A stretch of 64,000 nt of DNA from Cymodocea nodosa (Eukaryota > Streptophyta > Magnoliopsida > Alismatales > Cymodoceaceae), in assembly GCA_036874045.1 (NCBI GenBank), contig CM072343.1, positions 15,148,001-15,212,000 of the forward strand, given 5' to 3'. Shown here one piece after another: positions 10,681-21,480 of this stretch (the first letter of the stretch is position 1; each line of letters begins with the position of its first letter). The notes under the pieces were generated by a model. That model ran no database searches and was not told where the DNA came from. It saw nothing but the letters and a program-made list of their open reading frames with translations. The translations under genes were made by a program, and so were the position numbers.

Positions 10681-11871
10681 AAAAGAAGAAAAAAAGAAGA
10701 AGTGTGATCAATGTGTGATTAATGGACGGACAATGTGTGCAGAGGAGGATGAGCGTCGCAATTCTCTAAAGTACTACACCAACCACCATCGTCACCATCA
10801 TCACCACCATAATCACTAACCATCGGAGGTCTGTAAGGATACTTGCCTGATGTCGGGTCGATTCCGAGCCAAACACAGTGCTTGACAACCACTATGAGAA
10901 GTGATTGCGTCGCGGGAAGGGAAGCCATTTTCACCAAGCGCTGACTCATATTTCAAGAGATTGTAAAGCTTTTAGCCATGGCTTCGGGTTGATGTCTATA
11001 TGCTGAAGAGGAGATCATCTTGCAATTCTGGACTCGTGATTCTATAGGGAGAGGAGACAGAATTGTAAGTGGTTTAATTTTCAATGGTGTAATCGCGTTG
11101 CAAGTAGTGTTGGAAGTATTTACTGTCAAGTGAGATTACTTTACATTTCACCTTTCGCCCATTTCCATGTTCACATCAAAACAAAAATACCAAAAACAAT
11201 TTATCTTTGTTTGTATGTTGTATTTGAGTGTTGTATTGTTTGTGTTGTATCGTGATTAATGTTATCTGTATCAGTTTTGTGATTGTTTTATGTTAGTTTT
11301 AATTTTACAGTTTATTGAAATTGGTTCGTACCAAAGACTTAAAGATTTTAATGGTTACTGTTTGAATCATCTGAATGTTAGTATTGCTTAATGATAAATC
11401 CAATGTTAACTAGCATTAAAAAGCTTAATTGATGTTATTTACAATCTGTGGAATCGCCCAATGGTTGGCCGAATTCCTCTGTAAATATCAATATTATAAA
11501 GAAGAGACAGGCTCGTGGAGTTAACTTAAGTCCACGAGGATAGTCCGTTGAGTTAGCCATAACTCAACGAACTTTGTCCGTTGAGTTAACTGTAATTCAA
11601 CGGAGTGCTTATTGAATATAAATTTGAATTATTAACAATCAAACAGTTCTTAAATTCATCAGTAATTCCCTATGGGATCGACCTGTACTTGCACACTGAT
11701 ACAATAGACACTATGCACTTGCAGTTAAAGTACAAATTGGAATTAATATCTAAATTGTATTAAAGGTTGTTTGTTTACTTCTAAAAGAAAGAATAGGCAT
11801 AAAGATAAATTAACTAAGTAAAAACAGAAGTAACAAATCTAAGTTTTTCTAGTGTAGTGCTAGGAAAACCA

Positions 11872-13440
11872 AACAATGCACGTGCTAAATTTAAATGTTT
11901 TATTATGTCACATGAGCTACACATATTTAACTCGTTAAGTTAGCATAATTATACGCATTGAGTTACTTGAATATACACTAAGGTAATGTGTTGTGTTAGT
12001 GTTATAAGCTTATAAGTATTTCTTTATTGTATGTGTTTTATAGTTAAGTCAACGAAGTAAGTTCGTTAAGTTACACTAACTCCACGAACCATTTGTTTTC
12101 TAACATGCCACTATAGTAGTTGCAGAAATAAAAATACGAAGGAAAACCACGATTGCACGTATCACGCAGGAATTAACTCATAGAATGAAGAAGAAATCAC
12201 CATCGTAGATATGAATAAAGGAAATCCAACTGATCATTTAAGAAAATAAGCAGAAGCAGTTACTACTGAAAGAAATATAAAAGAGGAGAAAAACCATGTA
12301 AGGGTGTGGGTGGAGGACCGTGCTAACTATAGGAAACGTCGAAAGTTCCCTGAAGCTCTACAACACCACCAAAATCACCTACCATCAGAGGTTTGTGAGG
12401 ATACTTTCTAGATGTTAGGTCGATTTCGAGCCAAACATGGTGATTGACAACCATTGTGAGGAGTGATCATGTCGCAGGAAGGGAAGTCATTTTCATCAAG
12501 CACCGACTCATATCTCAAGAGATCATAAAGCTTCTAGCCTTGGTTTCGACTTGATGCTAGTATACCGAAAATGAGATCAACTTACAAGTCTTGGTTCGTG
12601 ATTCTATAGGGAGAGGAGGCAAGATTGTACGTAGTTAAATTTTCAATAGTGTAATCGCATCGCATGTAGTGACGGAAGTTCTTACTATCGATAAAGATTT
12701 TTACATTTCACCTTTCACTTATCTTCAGGAACATATCAAAACAAAAATACCAAAAACAACTAATTATCTATGTTTGCATTTAGTATTAAAGTGTTGTATT
12801 GTTTATTTTGTATCGTGATTAATGTTATCATTGTTATTATTATGAATGTTTTATGTTTGTTTAATTTAGAAAATAGAAAATAGTTTTATTATTTACTGAA
12901 ATTGATTCGTCGAGAATACTTAAAAATCTTAATGGTTACTGTTTGAAATATCTAAATGTTAGTATTGCTTAATGACAAAACTCATATTATCTAACATTAA
13001 AAAGCTTAATTGATGTTATTTACATTCTATGAAACTACCCAATAGATGGCTGAATTTCTCTATGAATAGTAGTACTTAACTAAAAAGGTAGGCTCGTGAA
13101 GTTAACTTAAGTCCACGAGGTTAGTCCATTGAGTTAACCATAACTCCACGAACTAAGTCTATTGAGTTAACTATAACTCAACAAAGTGCTTAATTGAACA
13201 CATATATAAACTCTATTATAAAAGTTGAAATAGTACACAATTCTTACTCAATCTCTATGGGATCAACTTATACTTACACACAAATACAATATACACTATG
13301 TACTTGCAGTTAAGAACAAATTAGATTTAATATCTTATTTATGAAGATTGTTCGTTTACTTTTAGCAGAACTTATAAATATACATTTAAAAGTCATTGAA
13401 CAAAAGAGGATTTACTTCTTCCATAAAACATAGAACCTCG
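11872..13440 (+). repeat. 5'-truncated LTR of the same family (second in row)
   Basis: Begins inside the LTR at ATGCACGTGCTAAATTTAAA, equivalent to about 10368 of the intact LTR, and runs through the TATA box (AAATATAAAAG near 12274) and the palindromic modules (13090-13200) to the conserved end region (TATGGGATCAACTTATACTT). The right end is diffuse. The left element probably inserted into this older LTR, whose missing 5' part would then lie left of the window. Confidence 0.7.
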
Positions 13441-13499
13441 TAAAGTTAAGAATTATTTCACACGTCAACTCTTAAATGATTAAGAATTACTTCTTTTAC

Positions 13500-14955
13500 A
13501 TATTAAATGTTAAATGTTATAAAAGTATTTGTTTTATTAAACTGCGAAGCTAAACAAGTCTATTAAGTTAAGCTTAATTTAACGAGGTCAGTCCATTGAG
13601 TTATAGTTAAGTCAACGAAGTAAGTCTGTTGAGTTACACTAACTCTACGGACGAGTTATTCTCTAATATTCAATTATGAGTAGTTGCAAGAACAGGAAAT
13701 TCAAAGAAAACCACATTGCACAAACCACGCCATGATCTAAATCATGAATAGAAGAAGTAATCACTACCATTAATATGAAGGAAGGAGATCTAACCAGTCA
13801 TTTAGGTAGAAGCAGTTACTATTGAAAGAAATATAAAAGAAAAAGAGAAAAAACAAAGAATAGTGTGGTAGAGAACCGTGTTAACTGCAGCAAGCGTCAA
13901 TCATTCCCTAAAGCTCCACCAAACCAACACCACCAATCACCAACCATCAGAGGTTTATGAGGATACTTTCTGGATGTCGGGTTGATTCCAAGCCAAACAT
14001 GGTGACTGACAACTATTGTGATGAGTGATCGCATTATAGGAAGGAAAGCCATTTTCACCAAACACTGAATCATCTCTTAGGAGATGGTAAAGCTTCTAGC
14101 CTTGGTTTCGAGTTGATGTCGATATACTGAAGAGGATATCAATTTACAAAAGTCTCAATTCACGATTCTATAGAGAGAGGAATGCATGACAATAAGTTAT
14201 TAAATTTTTAGTGGTGTAACTGCATCACATGTAGTGACAGAAGTTCTTACTGTTAATAAAGAATTTTACCTTTCACCTTTCGTTCATCTTTAGGAATAGA
14301 AAACAAAAACTCATTACCTATTTTTATGTTTATTAATTATATGTTGTATCGTTTGTTTTGTATTGTCAATATTGTTAGTAATGTTAGTAATGTTAGTATT
14401 GTTAAATGTTTTATGTTTATTTCATTCTAAAAAATAGAAAATCGTATTACTAATTACTGAAACCAGTTCGTATTCAAGTCTAAAATCCTGATTGATATAT
14501 TTACTATTTAAAATATTTGAATGTTAGTGTTGATTAATGATAAATATAGTATAAACTAACATTAGAAGCTTAATCGATATTGTTTATATTCTGTGAAATC
14601 ACCTAATGGATAGTTGTATTCCTCTATGGACAACAATTTTAATTTGAAGTTAATAGTGAGGCTCATTGAGTTAACTTAACTTCACAAGGATAGTCCATTG
14701 AGATAACTATAACTTAACAAACTAAGTTTATTGAGTTAGCAATAATTCAATAGAGTAAGTAATTCAGAACATAAAAACCTCTAGCTGTAAAAATTTAAAT
14801 AGTCTGAAATTTTTACTCATTCTCTATGGGATTGACTTGTACTTGCACACTTATGTGATAGACACTATGCACTTACAATTAATTACAAATTAGATTTAAT
14901 ATTTTATTTGTGAAAATTGTTTGTTTACTTATAAAATAAAATATATATATTTAAG
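13500..14955 (+). repeat. 5'-truncated, more diverged LTR (third in row)
   Basis: Matches the LTR from the GTTGAGTTA modules (13560-13660) through TATA (13825), AGAGGTTTATGAGGATACTT, to TATGGGATTGACTTGTACTT near 14827. It is more diverged than the two copies before it. It ends against copia reverse transcriptase sequence at about 14960. Confidence 0.65.
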
Positions 14956-15782
14956 TAAATAAGAACAAACCAAACATTGCTCCACGTAAATCTCTTCCTC
15001 TAAGTTTCCATAAAGGAAGATAATCTTTACATATATCTACTCAATCTTTAAATTGAGACTTACTGCCAAACCAAGAATGACCCAAATAGAAGTCATCTTC
15101 ACTATTGGAAAGAAAGTCTCGTCAAAGTCAATTCCCTTTCTTTGAGTGAAACCTTTCACAACTAGCTTAGTCTTGTACTTTAGATGTGATGTGTGCTCAT
15201 TTTACTTGATTCTATAGACCCACTTGTTCTTGAGTGTTCTTATTCATTTGGGCAACTTCACTAACTCATAAGTGTGATCTTATGCAAGGAACTCATCTCA
15301 TCTAGTATGACTTCCATCCATTCCTTCTTATGCTCACCTTCCACTACATCTACATAGTACTCTAGTTCAACACCATCTAAGAGTAACACCACAAGCTCAT
15401 TTGAAGAATATCTAATAGAAGGTCTTCTAGAGAACTCTAGCTGATCTTCTAAGTAGAATAGCTAGTAGAACTTCTTGCACTAGTGGAATTTGGTCATGAT
15501 CATTTGCTTCAGCATCATCTTGATCCTAGGGAGCATCTTATCTGTAGCTAAAATCATCTTACTCATAACCAAGGAAAATACACTACTATGTCTTTACATC
15601 AAGCTTGCTTCTTTCATCCTGAGGTACATGTACAAAGGATGTGCATCCAAACACCTTTAAATGATCACAAGAGACATCTCTACCATAATAGACCTTGTTT
15701 AGAACATTTCCCTACAAGTAGTGATATAGTGAAAGATTAAAAAGATAAATAATAGTTATCAAAGCGTCACCCTAATAAGACC

Positions 15783-16170
15783 TTGGTAAATGTGCTTATA
15801 AAAGTAAACATCTTATTCTCTCCACCAATGTTTTATTGTACCTTTCTGCAACTCCATTCAACTATGATGTCTTTAGAGGAGTCTTTTGAAGTTTTATGTC
15901 TTACTCTTTATAATAAGCATCAAATAATCCATAATACTCTCCCCCATTATCCTTTCGAATGCACTTTACTTTCTTGTCTATTTCTCTTTCAACAAAAACT
16001 TGAAACTCTTTAAACTTATCAAGTACTTGATCTTTGGACTTTAAAACATAAGTCCAAATCTTCCTAGAGGAATCACCAATAAAAGTGACAAAGTATCTAG
16101 CTCCACCATGTATCATTACCTTCATTGGTTCACAAGGAGTGATTAAAATCAGTTTCTAGGTTGCTTTGAG
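15783..16170 (-). pseudogene. copia integrase fragment
   Basis: A 74-codon open stretch at 15901-16125 reads HGGARYFVTFIGDSSRKIW and then CIRKDNGGEYYGLFD, which covers the first Asp region and the DNGGEY catalytic motif of the rve integrase core of Ty1/copia. The expected D-D-S/H-S-R-K is changed to G-D-S-S-R-K. Downstream frames continue with AERYNKT-like remains and stops. Confidence 0.75.
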
Positions 16171-16182
16171 CTGGTGGTAGTG

Positions 16183-17585
16183 TTTTACTAATTAAGTCCC
16201 TCACTTCATTGCGTTATTACTTAACTTAATAAACAAGTCTATGGACTTAAGTTCACTATAGTTGTTTGCACCTAAATTTGGCCAACCATTGGGTAATCCC
16301 AAAAAATGCAAACAACTTACTTTATGCTCTATGATTGCTACTTATTTTAGATTGAACAATGAATAGATTTAGCATCCAAATGATTTCAAATAGTAATCAT
16401 CCAAGGCTTGATTTCAAAGATTAAAACTAATTGATTTTAAAATAAAGTCATATAGATTCATATTGAAATAGGAAATAAATACACAACATTTGATAATCAC
16501 GAACAATAATACAAATACAACAAATATAGAAACAAAACATAGTATATATGTAAATATAAACGTTAATATTCCTTAAGGTGGACGATAGATGGATAATAAT
16601 GCTCTCTATTGAAAATCAAAAACCTCCATCCTTATACATGACGTGATTACACCTCTGAAAATTTAATCACTTGCTATCAAGCGCTCTTCTCCTTACTGAA
16701 TTGTAAACCTAGACCTTTGTAAGGTGATCTCTTTCTTGGCAAATTGGCATCAACTAGACACCAAGGATGGAAGCTTTAATCCTTCTATTGAGAGATATTT
16801 GGTACTTAGTGAAGAAACATTTCCTTCTTTTAATGCAATCACTCCTTTGCAGTAATTGTCAATTACCATGGTTTGATCAGAATCGACTAACTCTAAAAAT
16901 ATCTCCATAAACCTCCGATGAGTGGTGGATGGTAGTAGAAGAAGGATATCTCAAGAAACATCTGATGCTCTTTGCAGTGAGTGCTCCTTCCTCCCTCCCC
17001 TCTCGATTTCTTTTAATCCTTTTATATTTTTTTTTAATGACAACTACTGGCACCAAAAATTAATGACTGGAATCTTCTTTCCTATGCATCAATGACTGTA
17101 ATCTCTTCTTCATTCTATGACAAAGATCATACATGTGAATCATGCAATGTGGGTTTCCTATGTAATTCCTGTAATTATTTATAATCGCACATTAAATAAA
17201 ATAATTGGTCCGTAAAGTTAACATAACTCAACAGACTAATTTCATTGGATTATTGCTAACTCAACAAACTAGTTCCATTGAGTTAAGCGATAACTCCACG
17301 AACTCAGTTTGGTCATGTTGTTCAATAAGATAAACATGTAATAAAATGATTTATGTAAATAATACATGTACTACAAAGGTCTAAATAGTATTTAATAATA
17401 TTTTAAGGGTGTATTTTATAATAATACTTATTTAACGTTAATTCCTTTCAATTATGCATATTCTTCAAGTAAGCCTCAGATTTCCACATATCTAACATAA
17501 TGGTCTAATTCCTATCTGATTAGTCATATAACATGCCCTTAATCATTAATTTAAGCTTTAAGAGTTATACACTTTTTCACTCTAA
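16183..17585 (-). repeat. Old LTR of the Athila-like family inside copia relic A
   Basis: Reads on plus like the solo LTR at 2178-4230: CAACCATTGGGTAATCCCAA near 16284, a promoter-proximal stretch with AAGGTGATCTC near 16720, and the terminal TTATACACTTTTTCACTCTA near 17570. It is strongly diverged. I find no clear target duplication, and neighbouring copia sequence between gag and integrase is missing, so deletion accompanied or followed the insertion. Confidence 0.65.
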
Positions 17586-17591
17586 ATAACT

Positions 17592-18225
17592 TGCTTTTGC
17601 CTCTTTCAAAACCTTTGAGACCTTTGCTTTGACTTCTCTCTCATGACTTTGTAACTAGCACATTAGAGTGGGAAGAGGAATATTCTACAATTCTTTTGGA
17701 CTCTTCATTCATTACCTTAGTCTTCACATAATTTCAAATAATAATACCATTAGGAGTTGAGTTACAAAGTGTGACCTTCAAGGTTTCCCAAATATCTAGC
17801 AATGATCCCAAAAGTAATAAGTCTCTCACCTCATCATCAAACGTAATGCCCATTGAAGACAACTGATTTATGATCCCTTAGAATGTATTTTCATGATCTT
17901 CCACAAGGGTATCATCTTAATATCTCAAATGTATCAACTGTTTGATCAAAAACATCTTATTGGTGCCCTCCTTTCGAGCATTTAACTTTTCTAACTTTCA
18001 CCTCAAGGTACTTGCATTTATCTCATCATTGATGTGATTTAACACATTGTCATCAACTCACTATCGAAAATTTATCTTTAGATTTCTCTGCATTGAACAT
18101 AGGCTTATAGTATTCTTTCACATAGAAAAGATCTTTCATTTTCCCCTTCCATGCTTAATAATTTGTGTCATTCAATGAAATTATTCTACTAATGTTTGCT
18201 TCCATTTCACCATAAAGAACTAAAC
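17592..18225 (-). pseudogene. copia gag fragment
   Basis: Minus-strand translation gives ISLNDTNY near the start, KMKDLFYVKEYYKPMFNAEK, and at the C-terminal side CNSTPNGIII and SSSHSNVLVTKS, which match the copia gag polyprotein (UBN2 family) up to just before the zinc knuckle. The frame is broken by several stops. Confidence 0.7.
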
Positions 18226-18300
18226 TTTTATTTCAAGTCCTTACCCTATGCTTTTGGCCCTATGGTGGGCACTACTTGTTATGGTAAGATGAGACTTAGA

Positions 18301-18666
18301 TGGAGCGAAAGGACAACTTCTTCCTAATAAAACAAACAAAAGAAAAAAAAAACAAACAAATGATAGATACAAAGGGTCTTATTTAGTATTTAACTAGATG
18401 AATCACACATCATTTTCATCAACTAATGGCACAATGCAACAACACAACAAGAGAAGGTATAGATATACCTATGTAGGCTATCCATGTTTCAAAATTTTTT
18501 GCTACTACTATACTAATTCAAAAATCACGAAACTATAAAAATTTTTTGCTACTACTATACTTATTCAAAAATCACGAAACTGTAAGAATGAAGTTCCACA
18601 AATCCTTGAACTATTAAAAAAGTTTCAGCCAAAACAAACCTCATTTTATCTCTCAAACTGACCTTT
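18301..18666. other. No gene seen
   Basis: AT-rich sequence upstream of the copia gag remnant. It includes a short duplicated stretch (TTTTTTGCTACTACTATACT at about 18497 and 18543). It may include copia leader or LTR sequence, but I cannot place an LTR boundary. Confidence 0.4.
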
Positions 18667-19492
18667 TACCAAGAGTGTGCTCTATAGAATTACATAGACG
18701 AAATCCTTCTAAATCCTTCTTTGAATATAACTTTCCACTATTCTAATCTTCGATTCAATCGTTCAATCTAAAGAGCATCAAGTCACGACCTTGCCTTTAA
18801 ATTTTTAACTTGATCCGACTACAAATACTCCTCCAATCGACCATACAATCAAGATGGTGTAATAGAAAAGGAGAGAAACGAAAATTGCCACCACTACTTA
18901 TCATTTGAAAAAGTTGTGTTATTTTCTCTCTCCTCCTTCACAACCTATAGTAAGATTATGTAAGTAAATTGTGTAAAGGTCAAAATGACATGAATGGGTC
19001 ATCCTCCATATAGAGGGAAACCCAACAAGAATACTAGTTTGGATAGCAAGAGAGATGGTTGCACAAATCCAACTAAAAACTAATTCTATTAGATGTCTTC
19101 AAAGAGACTCCAATTGAAAACCAAATGATCAACTTTCTTCCACTAGGGCTTAGATGGATTAAAATCCATAGTTATATAATATGAGAGAGATCTTGTATGC
19201 AAAGGACACGAAGAAATTGACAAATAAGAAATCTTCTCCGCTGGCATGGCAAAATGATGAGAAATATATGTTGAACGACATGGTAGCTTGTCTTGGTAGA
19301 AGAAGACAGAGGGGTGGAAATTGTAATAGAAGATGACATGTAGAACAACATGATCATGATCCTAATCCTAGCCTACAAATGGCACCATGAAAAAGAAGAA
19401 AAAGGAGCAAGACAAGGAAATGATAATTATCGGGAGAAGAAAATTTTAAATTTAAACTTAAACAAAAACACTACCACATCATGCGCATCTAT

Positions 19493-19631
19493 TATCTTCT
19501 TCTTCTTCTTTGGGTTTCTTCCTCCACCTTCTTCTTCTTCTTCTTCTTCTTCTTCTTCTTCTTCTTCTTCTTCTTTCTTCCTCCACACTCTTCTTCTTCT
19601 TCTTCCTCCACCTTCTTCTTCTTCTTCTTCT
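19493..19631. repeat. (TTC)n microsatellite, first block
   Basis: Runs of CTT/TTC are interrupted by TCCTCCAC. They give artificial poly-Ser, poly-Phe and poly-Leu frames on plus. Confidence 0.9.
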
Positions 19632-20472
19632 TTACCAAGAGTGTGCTCTATAGAATTACATAGACGAAATCCTTCTAAATCCTTCTTTGAATATGACTTT
19701 CCACTATTCTAATCTTCGATTCAATCGTTCAATCTAAAGAGCATCAAGTCACGACCTTGCCTTTAAATTTTTAGCTTGATCCGACTACAAATACTCCTCC
19801 AATCGACCATACAATCAAGATGGTGTAATAGAAAAGGAGAGAAACGAAAATTGCCACCACTACTTATCTTTTGAAAAAGTTGTGTTATTTTCTCTCTCCT
19901 CCTTCACAACCTATAGTAAGATTATGTAAGTAAATTGTGTAAAGGTCAAAATGACATGAATGGGTCATCCTCCATATAGAGGGAAACCCAACAAGAATAC
20001 TAGTTTGGATAGCAAGAGAGATGGTTGCACAAATCCAACTAAAAACTAATTCTATTAGATGTCTTCAAAGAGACTCCAATTGAAAACCAAATGATCAACT
20101 TTCTTCCACTAGGGCTTAGATGGATTAAAATCCATAGTTATATAATATGAGAGAGATCTTGTATGCAAAGGACACGAAGAAATTGACAAATAAGAAATCT
20201 TCTCCGCTGGCATGGCAAAATGATGAGAAATATATGTTGAACGACATGGTAGCTTGTCTTGGTAGAAGAAGACAGAGGGGTGGAAATTGTAACAGAAGAT
20301 GACATGTAGAACAACATGATCATGATCGTAATCCTAGCCTACAAATGGCACCATGAAAAAGAAGAAAAAGGAGCAAGACAAGGGTGGAAATTAAAGGAAA
20401 TGATAATTATCGGGAGAAGAAAATTTTAAATTTAAACTTAAACGAAAACACTACTACATCATTGGCGTCTAT

Positions 20473-20670
20473 TATCTTCTTCTTCTTCTTTGGGTTTCTT
20501 CCTCCACCCTCTTCTTCTTCTTCTTCTTCTTCTTCTTCTTTGGGTTTCTTCCTCCACCCTCTTCTTCTTCTTCTTCTTCTTCTTCTTCTTTGGGTTTCTT
20601 CCTACACCCTCTTATTCTTCTTCTTATTCTTCTTCTTCTTCTTCTTCTTATTCTTCTTCTTCTTCTTTGG
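20473..20670. repeat. (TTC)n microsatellite, second block with higher-order repeat
   Basis: Three to four copies of a ~60-bp unit (TTC)n + TTTGGGTTTCTTCCTCCACC, including TTATTC variants. It lies about 150 bp upstream of the small gene's TATA-like sequence. Confidence 0.9.
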
Positions 20671-20813
20671 GTTTCTTCCTCTAATCTCTCATCTGCTGGC
20701 ATTTTACTAGTCAACCCGCCATCCAAAACACACCCGTTTCGGCGGTACACGCCTAGGAAGGAAGACTAACAAAAACAAAGACGTACGTAAAAAACCAACC
20801 CACCAAACCATAC

Positions 20814-20824
20814 ATATATATATA
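20814..20824 (+). promoter_or_regulatory. TATA-like sequence of the 83-codon gene
   Basis: ATATATATATA lies about 70 bp upstream of the chosen ATG. The spacing allows a short 5' leader that includes an upstream ATG at 20827. Confidence 0.45.
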
Positions 20825-20891
20825 CCATGGGCGTACATAAATTGAACACGATTTATTATTCCTTTTATGCCACAAGGTTTGCTGACAAGGC

Positions 20892-21143
20892 ATGTCGTCG
20901 GAGAAAGCTCTTGCCCGCGGCGGAGGAGAGGGTGGAGAACATGATCGTGATCATTCCAAGCGTGCGCGTTACGACCGGTGCTTCTCCGGCATCGAGTTCT
21001 CCATGGATTCCGGCCCTCTGAAGGACCTGGAGCCCGAGAAGTTGAAGAGGGAGATCAGGAGGTGGGCGAAGGCCGTCGTCGCCTACGCCCGGCAGCTGAG
21101 CGGCAGCTTCGGGTCCGGCCGGGAGAGGACGTCAGAGAGTTGA
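20892..21143 (+). CDS. Small conserved plant protein of unknown function (83 aa)
   Basis: The frame is GC-rich (many GCC/GAG/CTG codons), unlike the AT-rich surroundings, which argues for a real host gene. Residues 1-25 are charged (HDRDHSKRARYDRC). The conserved-looking core is FSGIEFSMDSGPLKDLEPEK followed by LKREIRRWAKAVVAYARQL, which I recall as characteristic of small uncharacterised plant proteins; I cannot name the family with certainty. No signal peptide or membrane segment is visible. The WAKAVVAYARQ stretch could form an amphipathic helix. The start was chosen because it gives this core. An upstream ATG at 20827 opens a different 64-codon frame overlapping the start and could act as an upstream ORF. 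Downstream to about 21470 the sequence may be 3' UTR, possibly with an intron. Confidence 0.6.
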   Translation: MSSEKALARGGGEGGEHDRDHSKRARYDRCFSGIEFSMDSGPLKDLEPEKLKREIRRWAKAVVAYARQLSGSFGSGRERTSES

Positions 21144-21480
21144 AGGACAGATCCCACGGTAGTAGTGGTAGCAGCAGCAGCAGTAATAGTAATACACGAA
21201 ACCGTTGATTAATTAATTTCCATGATCGATAGAATCTTAGTTTTTCTTCGTTAGAAATTACGGGCATGTATAATATTGGTGATGATCTTTTTAATTTCTC
21301 GGTTGATTTGGTGTAGTCAAGAGTTCCAGACTCCACCATGGCCGCCGCCGGCTGTCTGCAAGAAGCAAGCTTGCCAGAAGCATATTCTCTCGCCGGTTTC
21401 CACCATACAACAATTCCATCTGCAACAAGCAAGCTTGCCAGGAACATCTTCTTTCTCCTGATTCAACATCGATTTATATG
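21144..21480 (+). other. Probable 3' region of the small gene
   Basis: Contains a GTAGTGGTAGCAGC stretch, a possible acceptor GGTGTAG near 21315, and two direct repeats of AAGCAAGCTTGCCAG (about 21365 and 21430). Frames here (for example 21276-21461 plus and 21055-21447 minus) have no recognisable content. Confidence 0.35.

Larger units (their letters stand above)
1..11871 (+). mobile_element. Athila-like Ty3/gypsy retrotransposon, left copy, 3' part
   Basis: The plus strand carries, in order, an env-position ORF (ORF3), a gag capsid domain, an F-box ORF, a polypurine tract and a 3' LTR. The 5' LTR and pol lie left of the window. The same order of ORF3, gag and F-box occurs on the minus strand at 52262-58132 in the right copy, where pol is also visible. 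The gag signature N-P-N-W-R-N-H and the tRNA-Asp primer site of the right copy are typical of the Athila lineage. The copy is decayed: ORF3 has many in-frame stops, and gag and F-box each have a frameshift. An antisense solo LTR of the same family interrupts it at 2178-4230. Confidence 0.85.
8978..11871 (+). repeat. 3' LTR of the left Athila-like copy
   Basis: Starts TGTTTAGAATGAAAAAGTGC directly after the polypurine tract and ends AGTGCTAGGAAAACCA (the right copy ends ...AGGAAAACA). At 2.9 kb it is longer than the 1834-bp right LTR because the LTR start is repeated at 9557 and a tandem array fills 9301-10330. TATA box at 10672-10680. Palindromic GTTGAGTTA modules lie at 11510-11610. The conserved stretch around 10790-10960 is also present in the other LTRs. 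Confidence 0.85.
14960..18300 (-). mobile_element. Ty1/copia retrotransposon relic A (gag, integrase, RT start)
   Basis: On the minus strand, from high to low coordinates: gag (about 18225-17592; ISLNDTNY, DLFYVKEYYKPMFN, then NEESKRIVE and SSSHSNVLVT), a gap filled by an LTR relic, integrase (16170-15783), and reverse transcriptase start (about 15260-14960; KNKWVYRIK, VVKGFTQRKGIDFDE, then NLEEEIYVEQ). Zinc knuckle, protease and pre-integrase are missing between gag and integrase, and RT is cut at the left end. Several in-frame stops are present. There is no intact long frame. Confidence 0.75.
18667..20670. repeat. Nearly perfect 966-bp tandem duplication with TTC microsatellites
   Basis: Sequence starting TACCAAGAGTGTGCTCTATA at 18667 repeats from 19633, an offset of 966 bp, with only scattered substitutions and a short insertion near 20384. 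Each unit ends in a (TTC)n block with interspersed TTTGGGTTTCTTCCTCCACC. The high identity suggests a recent duplication, perhaps by unequal exchange at the microsatellites. The unit has no convincing reading frame. A 61-codon minus frame repeats in both units (19172-19357, 20138-20323) simply because the DNA does. Confidence 0.85.

Noticed and set aside
19350-19712. Plus frames of 60-120 codons rich in Ser, Phe and Leu
   Set aside because: They are translations of the (TTC)n microsatellite and its flanks in several frames. No domain, and the same happens in the duplicated unit at 20384-20710.
19172-20323. Two near-identical 61-codon minus frames, suggesting a duplicated gene
   Set aside because: Identity follows from the 966-bp DNA duplication. 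The frame has no motif and is AT-rich without codon bias.
21055-21447. 130-codon minus frame opposite the 83-codon gene
   Set aside because: Mirror of a GC-rich coding region. Arg/Leu-rich with no domain.
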